The notes: generated by a model not told the origin, from the sequence alone. A stretch of DNA of 64,000 bases from AP-15 sp963750195 (GCA_963750195.1 CAVVPS010000010.1:372001-436000); one strand, 5' to 3'. Positions 42,890 to 52,839 are shown, counted from the stretch's first letter. Translations and numbers: made by a program.

Positions 42890-45499
42890 TCACGGTTCAC
42901 GGTCTTCTGCAGTGGACCCTCGAGCGGCGATCGCGGCTGGCGTCTCACCCGGGTCCGTGCCCGAGGCTGTGGTCACAAGCTCACTTCGAGCGCGCCCACT
43001 GTCGTCCCCGCCGCCGCTATCATCCCGGTTCATCGCCAGTCGCTCCCGCGCAACCCGCTCGATGACCGCGCCGGCATCGGGGTTGGCCGCGATAAAACGG
43101 TCAAAGTCGGCTTTGCGCAGCACCAAAAGCCGGCAGTAGCTCAACGCCAGCACGTCCGCTTGCCGCGGTTGACCCGTTACCAATGCCATCTCGCCAAAGA
43201 ACTCGCCGCTGCCGAGCCGTACACGCCGCGCCGGCAGTCTGACCTCGACCGCGCCCGAGGCGATAAAATACACCGCGTCGCCGCGGGCCCCGGCGCGGAT
43301 GATGCGTTCGTTCGGCACGGTAAAGCGAGGCCGCAACAGTTTCGCGACAAGATCCAGCTGAGCCGGGTCGAGCGCGGCGAGGAGATCGAGCCGTTCGATC
43401 AGACGGCGCGTGTCCAAGCCGATATCGAAGCGCGGTCGCGGTTCGGCGGCGTGCGCCACGGTAACGTCACGCCTCAGATCGTCGAACAGCTCTTGCGGGA
43501 TCAGTCCGTCCTCGAACAGCGATTGATACCGCGCCACCTCCTGGCGAACGGCGGATTGGCGAAGAAACCGCAACTCGAGGGCCGCGAGATAATCCGGGTA
43601 CTGGCGCCGCAGAGCGTCGAGCGCGCCACGCAGTTGTTCGCGGCGGCGGTCGATGATCCCGGCGATGAGATCGGTGATGCGCTGCGCGAAAATAGGGCGC
43701 AGACGCTCGGCATTGAATTCGAGGAGCCGGTCGACGACCAGGTACGTCATCAGCAGCAGTTCGACCCGATCGGCGAGCCGTTCAGCGAGGAGCCAGCGAA
43801 TCCCGAGATAGCGGTAAAGGGTATAGCCGACGCGAAAGCTCGGTCGAAACGACAGCGCCTTCTCGGCGGCCCGCTGGTAGCCGATTCGGCCCTCGCCGCG
43901 CGCGCCGTCAACGAGCGTGCCGGCGTTGTGCAGCAGGGTCTGTATGGTCCCAGCCGGTGCGATCCGAGCGGAGCGGATCGCGAGCGCGAGCACGCGTTCC
44001 TGATTGGCCAGGGCGACAAGGGCAATGCCGAGCCGATCACGTTCCGAAAGGCCCTCGGCCGCGCCGCGGGTATCGGCGGCGGCAATCCAGGCCCGATATG
44101 GAGCGACAATCTGTTCGACGACCGCGGGCGCCAGTCCGTGATGCTGCGCCAGAGCCCGCACCGAATCGCAGACCTCGGCGTATGACAGCGCAAGAATGTG
44201 GTCGCGCAGGACCTCATCGCGCGGCGACAGGCGGTCGAGGCCGAGCAGCGAAATGACGAACCGCAACGTCGTGCCATTGACGAACAGCGTGTACAGCACA
44301 AAGCCGGTGGCGAGCACCGCGACAAACCGCTTGATCTGCGGGTCGAGCGCGCTGTTTTCGGTGACCGCCAGCGCCAGCACGAGGGTCAGTGCGCCGCGCA
44401 GCCCGCCCCACGCCATCGCGAGCTTGTAGGCGGCGCTGATCGGTTGGCTCACCCGGAAGTACTCCAGCGGCGGCATCAGCACAAATAGCACGAGAAGCCG
44501 GGCAGCAAATGCCGCCGCTATCAGCACCGCCAGCAAAACGAGATCATGCAGATCGACCCGGCCGAGCAGTCTCGGCACCAGGATCGAGGCGAGGACAAAC
44601 ACCAACGAAAGCGCCCAGAACGCGATCTGATCCCAGAGATCGGACAGGAAGGTCCAATTGCTGGGGGCGATGCGCGAACGCCCGAGAGCGCTGACCGTCA
44701 TCCCCGAGCCGAGCACCGCAACGACGCCGGAGACGTGAAACAACCGATCGGCGATGATGAAGACCGCGTAAGCCAGCGCCAGGGTCAACGTGCCCTCGGC
44801 GCGGCGGTCTTCGCCCAACCACGGGATCACCGAGATCAATGTACGCCCGGCGAGCAACCCCAGCGCGCCGCCGCCAACAAAGGACCGCGTGAATTCACCG
44901 AGGCCAGCGCCGATGTCGGGCTCGCGGGCGGCAATGATCATGCCGAGCAAAACCGCAAACAACGCGATCGCGGCCGCGTCGTTGAGCAGCGCCTCACCTT
45001 CGACCAGCCGCGTTAGCCGGCCAGGTGCGCCGACATCGCGAAAGATAGAAATGACAGCGGCCGGGTCGGTGGTCGCCACTACCGAACCGAGCAGCAGGCA
45101 GACGACCAGCGGCATGCCGGAAATTGGCCAGAGTGCCAAACCGATGACCGCCGTCGTGACCAGGGTGGCAACGATCGCCAGCAGCAGGATCGGCGCTGCG
45201 TCCTCGATGACCCGGCGCACATCGGTCGCGATCCCGGCCTCGAACAGCAGAAGAGGTAAGAACACGTTGATAAAGACGGCCGAGCTGACCGGCAGCGCGA
45301 CAAAGGCGTCGCCAAGGATATCGGGTCCGCCGGAAAACCCGAATTTGCCCAAGGCCAGCGGAAAGCCGCCGAGCGCCACCCCGACGACGCCAAGCAGGAC
45401 CGGGGGCGGCAGCTTCAGATAAGCGGCAAGCGGCTGGCACATGCCGATGACCGCCAGCAGCACGGCGATGACCAGCAGAATAAGGCCGATGTCGAGCAT
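42890..45499 (-). CDS. CPA1 Na+/H+ antiporter with C-terminal cyclic-nucleotide-binding domain
   Basis: 869 aa. About 12 transmembrane helices (residues 1-400) with CPA1 features: GSVVATTDPAAVISIFRDV (the ion-binding Asp) and EGEALLNDAAAIALFAVLLG (the ND motif), then WGGLRGALTLVLALAV. A long cytoplasmic helical region follows, and residues about 715-830 form a cNMP/Crp-type domain (IIRAGARGDAVYFIASGAVEVRLPARRV ... GSGEFFGEMALVTGQPRQADVLAL). The layout resembles plant SOS1 and sperm NHE, where nucleotide binding tunes exchange. Divergent from the kdp operon. Confidence 0.93.
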   Translation of the reverse strand: MLDIGLILLVIAVLLAVIGMCQPLAAYLKLPPPVLLGVVGVALGGFPLALGKFGFSGGPDILGDAFVALPVSSAVFINVFLPLLLFEAGIATDVRRVIEDAAPILLLAIVATLVTTAVIGLALWPISGMPLVVCLLLGSVVATTDPAAVISIFRDVGAPGRLTRLVEGEALLNDAAAIALFAVLLGMIIAAREPDIGAGLGEFTRSFVGGGALGLLAGRTLISVIPWLGEDRRAEGTLTLALAYAVFIIADRLFHVSGVVAVLGSGMTVSALGRSRIAPSNWTFLSDLWDQIAFWALSLVFVLASILVPRLLGRVDLHDLVLLAVLIAAAFAARLLVLFVLMPPLEYFRVSQPISAAYKLAMAWGGLRGALTLVLALAVTENSALDPQIKRFVAVLATGFVLYTLFVNGTTLRFVISLLGLDRLSPRDEVLRDHILALSYAEVCDSVRALAQHHGLAPAVVEQIVAPYRAWIAAADTRGAAEGLSERDRLGIALVALANQERVLALAIRSARIAPAGTIQTLLHNAGTLVDGARGEGRIGYQRAAEKALSFRPSFRVGYTLYRYLGIRWLLAERLADRVELLLMTYLVVDRLLEFNAERLRPIFAQRITDLIAGIIDRRREQLRGALDALRRQYPDYLAALELRFLRQSAVRQEVARYQSLFEDGLIPQELFDDLRRDVTVAHAAEPRPRFDIGLDTRRLIERLDLLAALDPAQLDLVAKLLRPRFTVPNERIIRAGARGDAVYFIASGAVEVRLPARRVRLGSGEFFGEMALVTGQPRQADVLALSYCRLLVLRKADFDRFIAANPDAGAVIERVARERLAMNRDDSGGGDDSGRARSELVTTASGTDPGETPAAIAARGSTAEDREP

Positions 45500-45859
45500 G
45501 GATGCCTAAACCGACGTTCTCGCGCGGGCCGCCCAAGAGGCTATAGCGGAGGTCGTCCAGCGCGGCAAAGGACAACGGCTGTCGAACGAGACCGAATGGG
45601 CGGCCGCCTGACCAACCGCGGGCTGGCCAAATGCGCGTGAGCAGCGAGCCCGGATTTCTCGAAGACTATTTAATCTGGATCAAAGACGTCTCGCAGCAAC
45701 ACGGTCATGGTGACTCTGGTGAGACAGCCGGCCGGAGCTCGCTCGGAAAATCTTTATGGGCCGTTTATACCCGGCGGGACCGACGCGTCTCGAATCTTAA
45801 TGCGATACCCTGCACTTGATACGCAGTCAGGCCCGCCGGGAACCTGTGGGGTCATTGCC
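45500..45859. other. Divergent intergenic region, antiporter / kdp operon
   Basis: 360 bases between the starts of the antiporter and the first kdp peptide. It must hold promoters in both directions. I see no clear sigma70 boxes, palindromic operator or small gene; an open frame at 45631-45819 has no homology. Confidence 0.4.
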
Positions 45860-45943
45860 ATGCTCGATTTCCTGATGATCGCATACGGCGTCGGCTTCTT
45901 CGCCGTCGCGATCCTCTATGTGCTCGCCTGCGAGAAGATGTGA
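45860..45943 (+). CDS. 27-aa membrane peptide upstream of kdpF
   Basis: MLDFLMIAYGVGFFAVAILY then VLACEKM, one transmembrane helix, ATG at 45860. It ends 7 bases before kdpF and shares GGCGGAG as a ribosome site for the next gene. Similar tiny peptides are found ahead of kdpF in some alphaproteobacteria. Possibly a second Kdp accessory subunit. Confidence 0.55.
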   Translation: MLDFLMIAYGVGFFAVAILYVLACEKM

Positions 45944-45950
45944 GGCGGAG

Positions 45951-46040
45951 ATGCTGATCGATTATATTCTTGGCGCGATCGTGACGATCGTAATTACGGT
46001 CTATCTTGTTTACGCGCTGATCAATCCCGAGCGGTTCTAG
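45951..46040 (+). CDS. kdpF: Potassium-transporting ATPase subunit KdpF
   Basis: 29 aa: MLIDYILGAIVTIVITVYLV then YALINPERF. The helix and the YALxxPE(R/K)F ending are the KdpF hallmark. It stabilises the KdpABC complex. ATG at 45951, 10 bases before kdpA. Confidence 0.9.
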   Translation: MLIDYILGAIVTIVITVYLVYALINPERF

Positions 46041-46050
46041 GAGAAGTGCG

Positions 46051-47787
46051 GTGACAGCCAACGGATGGGTGCAGATCGCGCTATTCAGCGTGATCATCAT
46101 CGCCATCACTCGGCCGCTCGGCGGCTACATGACCCGCGTCTTTGCCGGCGAGCGGACGTTTCTGTGGCCGGTGCTGAGGCCGGTCGAACGGGCGGTGTAT
46201 TGGTGCTGCGGCGTCGACGAGAAAGAGGAGCAGCACTGGCTGACCTATGCGGTGGCGATGCTATTTTTCAGCGTCGTCGGCTTTGTGACCCTGTACGCGC
46301 TGCAGCGGTTGCAATGGTATCTGCCGTTTAATCCGCAAGGTCAGACCGCGGTCGAACAGAGTTCCGCTCTCAACACCTCGGTCAGCTTCGTCACGAACAC
46401 GAACTGGCAGTCCTACGTGCCGGAAACCACGATGAGCTACCTCGCGCAGATGGCCGGGCTCGCCGTGCACAACTTCGTGTCGGCGGCGACCGGCATCGCA
46501 ATGGCGTTGGCGCTGATCCGCGGGTTTGTGCGGCGCGAGGCTAAGACCATTGGCAATTTCTGGGTCGATCTGACCCGCTGCACGCTCTATATCCTGCTGC
46601 CGATCTCGATCGTGGTAGCGCTGGCGCTGGTCTGGCAGGGGGTGCCGCAGAACCTGGGCGCCTACACCGAGGCGACGACGCTCGAAGGGGTAAAACAGGT
46701 CATCGCGCAAGGCCCGGTCGCCTCACAGGAGATCATCAAGGAGCTTGGCACCAATGGCGGCGGGTTCTTCAACGCCAACTCGTCGCATCCCTTCGAGAAC
46801 CCGAATGCGATTACGAACCTGATCGAGCTGGTCGCGATCTTCTCGATCGGCGCCGGGTTGACCAATGTCTTGGGCCGGATGGTCAAGGACGAGCGTCAGG
46901 GTTGGGCAATTTTTGCCGCGATGGGTGTGCTGTTCCTCGCCGGCGTGGCGACCGCTTATTGGTCCGAGTCGCATGGCAATCCCGCTTTTGCCGCCTTCCA
47001 CGTCGATGCGGCGCCGAGCCCGGTGCAGACGGGCGGCAACATGGAGGGCAAGGAAGTCCGGTTCGGCCCGGCGCTCTCAGCCTTGTGGGCCACGGTGACG
47101 ACCGACACCTCGTGCGGCGCCGTCAATTCGATGCATGACAGCTACCTGCCGATCGGCGGCATGGTGCCGCTCGTCAACATGCAGCTTGGCGAAGTGATTT
47201 TCGGCGGCGTCGGCTCGGGGCTCTACGGCATCCTCGCCTTTGCCATCGTTGCAATGTTCGTCGCCGGGCTGATGGTCGGGCGCACGCCCGAATATCTCGG
47301 CAAGAAGCTCGAGGCGAAGGAGGTCAAGATGAGCATCTCGGCACTCCTCAGCCTGCCCTTGTCGATCCTCGGCTGGACTGCATTGGCGGTAGTATTGTCG
47401 GCGGGACTGGCCGGCATCGCCAATCCCGGCCCGCACGGCTTCAGCGAAATCCTGTACGCCTACACCGAGGGCACCGAAAACAACGGCAGCGCCTTTGCCG
47501 GACTGTCGGCGAATACGCTGTTCTACAATACGACAATCGCGGCGGCGATGCTGATCGGACGCTTTCTCTTTGTCATCCCGATGCTGGCGGTGGCCGGTTC
47601 GCTGGCGCAGAAGAAATTGTTGGCGCCCTCAGCCGGCACCTTCCCGACGCACAGCCCGCAATTTGTCGGGTTGCTGGTCGGCGTCATTCTGATAATCGGC
47701 GGGCTTACTTTTTTCCCGGCTGTCTCGCTGGGGCCGGTGACGGAGCAGGTCGCGATGAACCAGGGCAAGCTCTTCGCCAGCCCGTGA
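46051..47787 (+). CDS. kdpA: Potassium-transporting ATPase K+-channel subunit KdpA
   Basis: 578 aa with a GTG start after TAGGAGAA. KdpA is the K+-selective channel-like subunit in the inner membrane. The four selectivity loops are clear: NTSVSFVTNTNWQSY, LGTNGGGFFNANSSHPFENPN, TTDTSCGAVNSMHDSYLPIGGM and TENNGSAFAGL. Uninterrupted, unlike its relic at 40898. Confidence 0.97.
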   Translation: MTANGWVQIALFSVIIIAITRPLGGYMTRVFAGERTFLWPVLRPVERAVYWCCGVDEKEEQHWLTYAVAMLFFSVVGFVTLYALQRLQWYLPFNPQGQTAVEQSSALNTSVSFVTNTNWQSYVPETTMSYLAQMAGLAVHNFVSAATGIAMALALIRGFVRREAKTIGNFWVDLTRCTLYILLPISIVVALALVWQGVPQNLGAYTEATTLEGVKQVIAQGPVASQEIIKELGTNGGGFFNANSSHPFENPNAITNLIELVAIFSIGAGLTNVLGRMVKDERQGWAIFAAMGVLFLAGVATAYWSESHGNPAFAAFHVDAAPSPVQTGGNMEGKEVRFGPALSALWATVTTDTSCGAVNSMHDSYLPIGGMVPLVNMQLGEVIFGGVGSGLYGILAFAIVAMFVAGLMVGRTPEYLGKKLEAKEVKMSISALLSLPLSILGWTALAVVLSAGLAGIANPGPHGFSEILYAYTEGTENNGSAFAGLSANTLFYNTTIAAAMLIGRFLFVIPMLAVAGSLAQKKLLAPSAGTFPTHSPQFVGLLVGVILIIGGLTFFPAVSLGPVTEQVAMNQGKLFASP

Positions 47788-47814
47788 GCAACTGAGTTCC
47801 CAAGGAATATCACG

Positions 47815-49987
47815 ATGACCGATCTTTCTCCCATCATCGGCATTCCGCCGACCGGGCTCTACAAGCGCGATCGGCGGCCCATGGCGCTGTTCGACCGCTC
47901 GCTGATCGTGCCGGCGATCTGGGACTCGTTCCGCAAGCTCGACCCGCGCACCCTGGTCAAGAACCCGGTCATGTTCTGCGTCGAGATCGTCTCGGTACTG
48001 ACGACCGTGTTCTTCCTGCGCGACCTTTTCGTAGGCGGCGGCAAGGTAGTCGGCAGCAGCGCGCTGTTTTCCGGCCAGATCACCGTTTGGCTGTGGTTCA
48101 CGGTGCTGTTCGCCAATTTCGCCGAAGCCGTCGCCGAGGGTCGGGGCAAGGCGCAGGCGGACACGTTGCGCCGCACCCGGACCGAGACCAAGGCAAAGCG
48201 CATCGAGGCGGCCCAATCCCGCGCGTTCAATCTGGTCGACGCCGCGGCGCTCAAGCAAGGCGACCTGGTGCTGGTCGAGACCGGCGATCTGATCCCGAGC
48301 GACGGCGAAGTCATCGAGGGCGTCGCCTCAGTCGATGAATCGGCGATCACCGGGGAATCGGCGCCAGTCATCCGCGAGAGCGGCGGCGACCGCTCGGCAG
48401 TGACCGGCGGCACCCGGGTGACCTCGGACTGGCTCAAGGTGCGGATCACGGCGGCACAGGGCTCGACCTTTCTCGACCGGATGATCGCGCTGGTCGAAGG
48501 GGCGGTGCGGCAGAAGACTCCGAACGAGATCGCGCTGAACATCTTGCTCGCCGGCATGACCCTGATCTTTGTCTTTGCCACCGTGACGATCCCGAGCTTT
48601 GCCGCCTATGCCGGGGGGGCGGTGTCGGTCGTCGTGCTGATCGCACTGTTCGTCTGCCTGATTCCGACGACGATCGGCGCGCTGCTGTCGGCGATCGGCA
48701 TCGCCGGCATGGACCGGCTGGTGCGGTTCAACGTGCTGGCGATGTCGGGCCGCGCGGTCGAGGCCGCGGGCGATGTCGATACCCTGTTGCTCGACAAGAC
48801 TGGCACAATCACTCTCGGCAACCGGCAGGCGACCGAGTTCCTGGCGTTGCCGGGGATCGACGAAGCCGAGCTGGCCGATGCGGCGCAATTCGCCTCGCTG
48901 TCGGACGAGACTCCGGAGGGACGCTCGATCGTGGTCCTGGCCAAGGAGAAATACGGCCTGCGCGGGCGCGAAATGGCGCCCCTCGACGCCCGCTTCGTGC
49001 CGTTCTCGGCGCAGACCCGGATGAGCGGCATCGATGTCGACGGCGTGTCGATCCGCAAGGGAGCGGTCGAACTCGATTATTGCGTATGCCGAAGGCGGCA
49101 GCTCTGCACCGGTATGGCGCAACGCCGTCGCGGGCGCGCAGGCGGCCCTGCGCGCGGCGCCAGTCTCCGATGCGGTGCGCCAGACGACCTTGATCGCCGA
49201 GCGCATCTCCAAGGAAGGCGGCACACCGCTCGCCGTCGCCAAGGACCAGCGGCTGTTGGGCGTCATTCACCTCAAGGACATCGTCAAGGGCGGCATCCGC
49301 GAGCGCTTTGCCGAATTGCGGCGGATGGGCATCCGCACGGTCATGATCACCGGCGACAATCCGCTAACCGCGGCGGCGATCGCCGCCGAATTGGGGGTCG
49401 ATGATTTTCTCGCCCAGGCGACGCCCGAGAACAAGCTCGCACTGATCCGTGAGGAGCAGGCCAAGGGCAAGCTGGTCGCGATGTGCGGCGACGGCACCAA
49501 CGACGCGCCGGCATTGGCCCAGTCGGATGTCGGCGTGGCGATGAATACCGGCACAATGGCCGCGCGCGAGGCCGGCAATATGGTCGATCTCGACAGCGAC
49601 CCGACAAAGCTGATCGAGATCGTCGCGATCGGCAAACAGCTGCTGATCACCCGCGGCGCATTGACCACGTTCTCGATCGCCAACGACGTGGCGAAATACT
49701 TCGCGATCATCCCGGCAATGTTCGCGGCGTTCTATCCGCAGCTCGGGGTGCTTAACATCATGCGCCTGCACAGCCCCGAGAGTGCGATCCTCGCGGCGAT
49801 CATCTTTAATGCGTTGATCATCGTGGCGCTGATCCCGCTGGCGCTCAGAGGCGTCCAATATCGCCCGACAGGTGCGGCCAATCTGCTGCGCCGCAACCTG
49901 CTGATCTACGGCGTCGGGGGGCTGATCGTACCGTTCGTCGGCATCAAGCTGATCGACCTCGCCGTCACCGCCATTGGCCTAGCCTAA
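47815..49987 (+). CDS. kdpB: Potassium-transporting ATPase subunit KdpB, one frameshift
   Basis: This is the P-type ATPase subunit that powers Kdp. Actuator TGES near residue 178 (DESAITGESAPVI), phosphorylation site DKTGT near residue 326 (LLLDKTGTITLGNRQA), and GDGTNDAPALAQSDVGVAMNTGT near residue 558. A single extra base near 49072-49080 separates GVSIRKGAVE from SIIAYAEGGS; either side matches KdpB perfectly. Length is 3n+1. If real, the shift would cut the nucleotide-binding domain and kill the pump; a sequencing error is more likely. Confidence 0.95.
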
Positions 49988-49998
49988 GGACCCATCCC

Positions 49999-50598
49999 AT
50001 GCTGCGGCAAATTCGTCCCGCGATCATGATGATTATCGTCATGACGGTCATGACCGGCCTTGTCTATCCGCTCGGCATGACCGGGCTCGCGCAACTGATC
50101 TTTCCGCATCAGGCCAATGGCAGCCTGATCGAGAAAGACGGGAAGGTGATCGGCTCCTCGCTGATCGGCCAGAACTTCGCGTCCGACAAGTATTTTCACC
50201 CACGCCCGTCGGCGACGACCGAGCCCGATCCAAAGGACCCGACCAAGACGATTTCCGTGCCCTATGCCGCGGACAATTCAGGCGGCTCGAACCTCGGGCC
50301 GACCAACCAAGCATTGGTCGACCGGGTCAAGGGCGACGCCGCCAAGCTCGCCAAGGAGAATCCGTCGACGCCGATCCCGGTCGATCTGGTGACCACCTCG
50401 GCAAGCGGGCTCGATCCCGACATCACCCCGGCCGCCGCCTTGTTCCAGGTGCCGCGGGTGGCAAAGGCCCGCAATCTCGACCCCGACAAGCTGCGCGCGC
50501 TGGTCGACGAGCAAACCCACGACCGGGTTCTCGGCATTCTCGGCGAGAAGCGGGTCAACGTCCTCGCTCTCAACCTCGCGCTCGACCAACTGCGCTGA
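49999..50598 (+). CDS. kdpC: Potassium-transporting ATPase subunit KdpC
   Basis: 199 aa. One N-terminal helix (IMMIIVMTVMTGLVYPLGMTGLAQLIF) and a periplasmic domain with the family signatures GSLIEKDGKVIGSSLIGQNF, FHPRPSAT and DLVTTSASGLDPDITPAAALFQVPRVAKAR. KdpC helps ATP binding and complex assembly. It is the last gene of the operon; the KdpD sensor kinase and KdpE regulator are not found nearby. Confidence 0.97.
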   Translation: MLRQIRPAIMMIIVMTVMTGLVYPLGMTGLAQLIFPHQANGSLIEKDGKVIGSSLIGQNFASDKYFHPRPSATTEPDPKDPTKTISVPYAADNSGGSNLGPTNQALVDRVKGDAAKLAKENPSTPIPVDLVTTSASGLDPDITPAAALFQVPRVAKARNLDPDKLRALVDEQTHDRVLGILGEKRVNVLALNLALDQLR

Positions 50599-50669
50599 CG
50601 GGCCGGCAGGCGTGATGGCGGGGATCCGCGTGCTCGCGGCTGTTTGAGCCGGCGGAGCAAAGACGTGGA

Positions 50670-50690
50670 TGGCCGGGTCAAGCCCGGCCA
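50670..50690. repeat. Short GC-rich palindrome after kdpC
   Basis: TGGCCGGG-TCAAG-CCCGGCCA, an 8-bp inverted repeat with a 5-nt spacer following GACGTGGA. It is the same family as the palindromes at 28112 and 28309. It may fold as a terminator-like hairpin but has no T-run. Confidence 0.6.
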
Positions 50691-50730
50691 CAGCGATCTC
50701 AAATTTCAGTTGGGTATGCGTTCTGGGTAC

Positions 50731-51177
50731 TCAGTACTCTTTGTACGGTAAAAATTTGCCGCTCAGGGTCAGCTTGACGCGATCGCCCTTTGGGTCGGGC
50801 TGGCGCTCGATCGCCATGTCGAAGTCGATCGCGCTCATGATGCCATCGCCGAATTCTTCCTGAATCAGCTCCTTCCAGGTCGTGCCGTAGACCTGGACCA
50901 ACTCGTAAAACCGGTAGATCAACGGATCGGTCGGCACCGGGGTCGGCAACGAGCCGCGATAAGGGATCTCCTGAAGCAAGCCCTGCTCCTCGGCATCGAG
51001 CCCGAAAAGTTTTGCCGCACGCTCGGCCTGCTCGGGGTGCAATCTCATCTGCCCCATCAACGCCGCGGTCAGATAGACCGCCGTGCCGCCGCCAATCTCG
51101 GCAACGATCGTCTTCCAGGTCAGGCCCTTGGCGCGCTTGGCGGCGAGGATCTTGCGAGTCAGTTCGTCACGGGTCAT
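50731..51177 (-). CDS. cynS: Cyanate hydratase (cyanase)
   Basis: 148 aa. It converts cyanate and bicarbonate to ammonia and CO2. N-terminal helix-turn-helix-like domain (LTRKILAAKRAKGLTWKTIVAEIGG) and the catalytic C-terminal part with Arg, Glu and Ser: LIYRFYELVQVYGTTWKELIQEEFGDGIMSAIDF. Complete and of normal length. No cynT or cyanate transporter adjacent. Confidence 0.95.
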   Translation of the reverse strand: MTRDELTRKILAAKRAKGLTWKTIVAEIGGGTAVYLTAALMGQMRLHPEQAERAAKLFGLDAEEQGLLQEIPYRGSLPTPVPTDPLIYRFYELVQVYGTTWKELIQEEFGDGIMSAIDFDMAIERQPDPKGDRVKLTLSGKFLPYKEY

Positions 51178-51414
51178 TAGCCCCTCCTGAGGTCTGCAGC
51201 TTCATCGCATGCACGCAACGCGCGTGCCAATTGCGCCGCTCGCCGAGGCCGTGAAGCATGCGCGTATCCCCTACAGCGCGCGTCCGTAGGTCGCCCTGCA
51301 GCTGATCGACGACCTCGAGCGATTCGGGTGGTCGTCAAGGACCGTCGACGAGGGTATAGTCCACGCTTGCGATAATCTCGCACGCATGCGGGATACTTGT
51401 GATCGAGGAACCAC

Positions 51415-51660
51415 ATGAACGGTAGGACGATCTCGATTCTTCTCTTTGCAATAGCTTTTGGACTTTGGGCAAATTTCTTGTCCCCGCGAGTGACTCCTGC
51501 ATTGTCACAAGAAACTCGTGGGTACACCTTGCAATCCGTATACGGTAGGCTACTCGCTATTCAAAGCGATCTGGCTGAATTGAAAAGAAAAACGGATGAT
51601 ATGAACAGAAGTCTTTCAGAAATTAGAAACGGAACATGCAGAAATCCTAAAATTTGTTGA
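51415..51660 (+). CDS. Small exported protein of unknown function
   Basis: 81 aa. ATG after ATCGAGGAACC. Signal peptide TISILLFAIAFGLWANFLSP, then a short helical coiled stretch (YGRLLAIQSDLAELKRKTDDMNRSLSEIRNG) and a C-terminal CRNPKIC with two Cys. AT-rich for this genome. No family recognised. Confidence 0.6.
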   Translation: MNGRTISILLFAIAFGLWANFLSPRVTPALSQETRGYTLQSVYGRLLAIQSDLAELKRKTDDMNRSLSEIRNGTCRNPKIC

Positions 51661-52027
51661 CGACACTTAAACAAGATAATGGGATCCGTCGACTGAAACG
51701 TACTGGGTTTTTGACGTTTACCAGGAATCATCGATCCGATTAAGTTGTATTTAACCAAGCCGGCTATTCAACCTGATCGGAAGCCTAATGGCGGCGATGC
51801 GGAACTGAGATGAAATCCAGGCTGCGATAGCTTAAAACACGAAAACACCTTGGCGGCGCGCGCGTTCTCACACAGCCTCGGTGGAAAGGGTATAATAACG
51901 CGACGGGCTCGCTTCCCCGGAGAAAGCGTAAGACACTGCTCGTCCAGATCGCCGACGCGCTCGCAGCGGCTGTTCTCGACAATCTCCATCGGCTGTAGAA
52001 TTCGTCGAGCCGTTTCAGGAGGGTACG
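51661..52027. other. 367-base intergenic region
   Basis: No gene supported. The left half is AT-rich. A TATAAT at 51891-51896 could be the -10 of a promoter for the SDR gene, but no -35 at the right spacing is obvious. Just before 52028 the sequence TCAGGAGGG is a strong ribosome site. Confidence 0.4.
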
Positions 52028-52819
52028 ATGGCCGAAGATTTCTCGGGGAAGGTCGCTCTGGTTACGGGAGGGGGGAACGGGATCGGCGCTGCGACGTGCC
52101 GTGCCTTCACCGTCGCCGGCGCACGGGTGGTTGTCCTCGATCGCGATGCGGCGGCGGCCGAACGGGTTGCGGCCGAGATCACCGGGCGCAACGGCAAGGC
52201 CGAAGCATATGGGCTCGACGTCAGCGATCGCGAGGGCTTCGCCCGTCTTGCCGCGGGGATCACCGAGGCAGCGGGCGGCATCGACATTCTTGTCAACGGC
52301 GCCGGCGTGACCGTGCGCCGGATGATCGGCGAAATGGGCGCCGAGGATTGGGACCGCGTCATCGCCGTCAACCTGACCGGCGCGTTCAACGGCATTCGCG
52401 CGGTATTGCCCCATATGCGTGCGCGCGGCGGCGGCGCCATCGTCAACATCGCTTCGATTGCCGGGCAGCGGATTTCGTTTGGCGGGACCGCGAATTATTC
52501 GGCGTCGAAGGCGGGGCTCTTAGGGTTGACCCGCCATGCCGCCTACGAGCTTGCCCCCGATCATATCCGGGTCAATGCCGTCTGTCCCGGCGCGACGGCC
52601 ACAGCGTTCGGCGGAACGATGCCAACCGCTGAAAGCAAGGCTGAGCGCGCGCGCAAGATTCCGCTAGGCCGCATGTGCGAACCTGAGGACATCGCCGACC
52701 CGATCCTGTTCCTGGCGAGCGACGCGGCTCGCATGATCACCGGCGTGGCATTGACCGTCGATGGCGGCCTGCTAATCAAGAACGACACCCCCTACGAGGA
52801 ATATTTTCGTCCGCGATAG
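52028..52819 (+). CDS. Short-chain dehydrogenase/reductase
   Basis: 263 aa classical SDR with an NAD(P) Rossmann fold. TGGGNGIG (cofactor), VVVLDRDAAAAE (acidic residue ends beta2, suggesting NAD), NGAG, active-site IVNIASIAGQ and YSASKAG (Tyr-Lys), then RVNAVCPGATATAFGG. Similar to 3-oxoacyl-ACP reductase (FabG)-like SDRs of unknown substrate. It precedes the GT39-like gene by 20 bases. Confidence 0.93.
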   Translation: MAEDFSGKVALVTGGGNGIGAATCRAFTVAGARVVVLDRDAAAAERVAAEITGRNGKAEAYGLDVSDREGFARLAAGITEAAGGIDILVNGAGVTVRRMIGEMGAEDWDRVIAVNLTGAFNGIRAVLPHMRARGGGAIVNIASIAGQRISFGGTANYSASKAGLLGLTRHAAYELAPDHIRVNAVCPGATATAFGGTMPTAESKAERARKIPLGRMCEPEDIADPILFLASDAARMITGVALTVDGGLLIKNDTPYEEYFRPR

Positions 52820-52839
52820 CGGTCGGCGAATTGCTTCCG

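Noticed and set aside
51885..51900. Strong promoter at TATAAT
   Set aside because: No acceptable -35 at 16-18 nt; kept only as a note in the intergenic entry.
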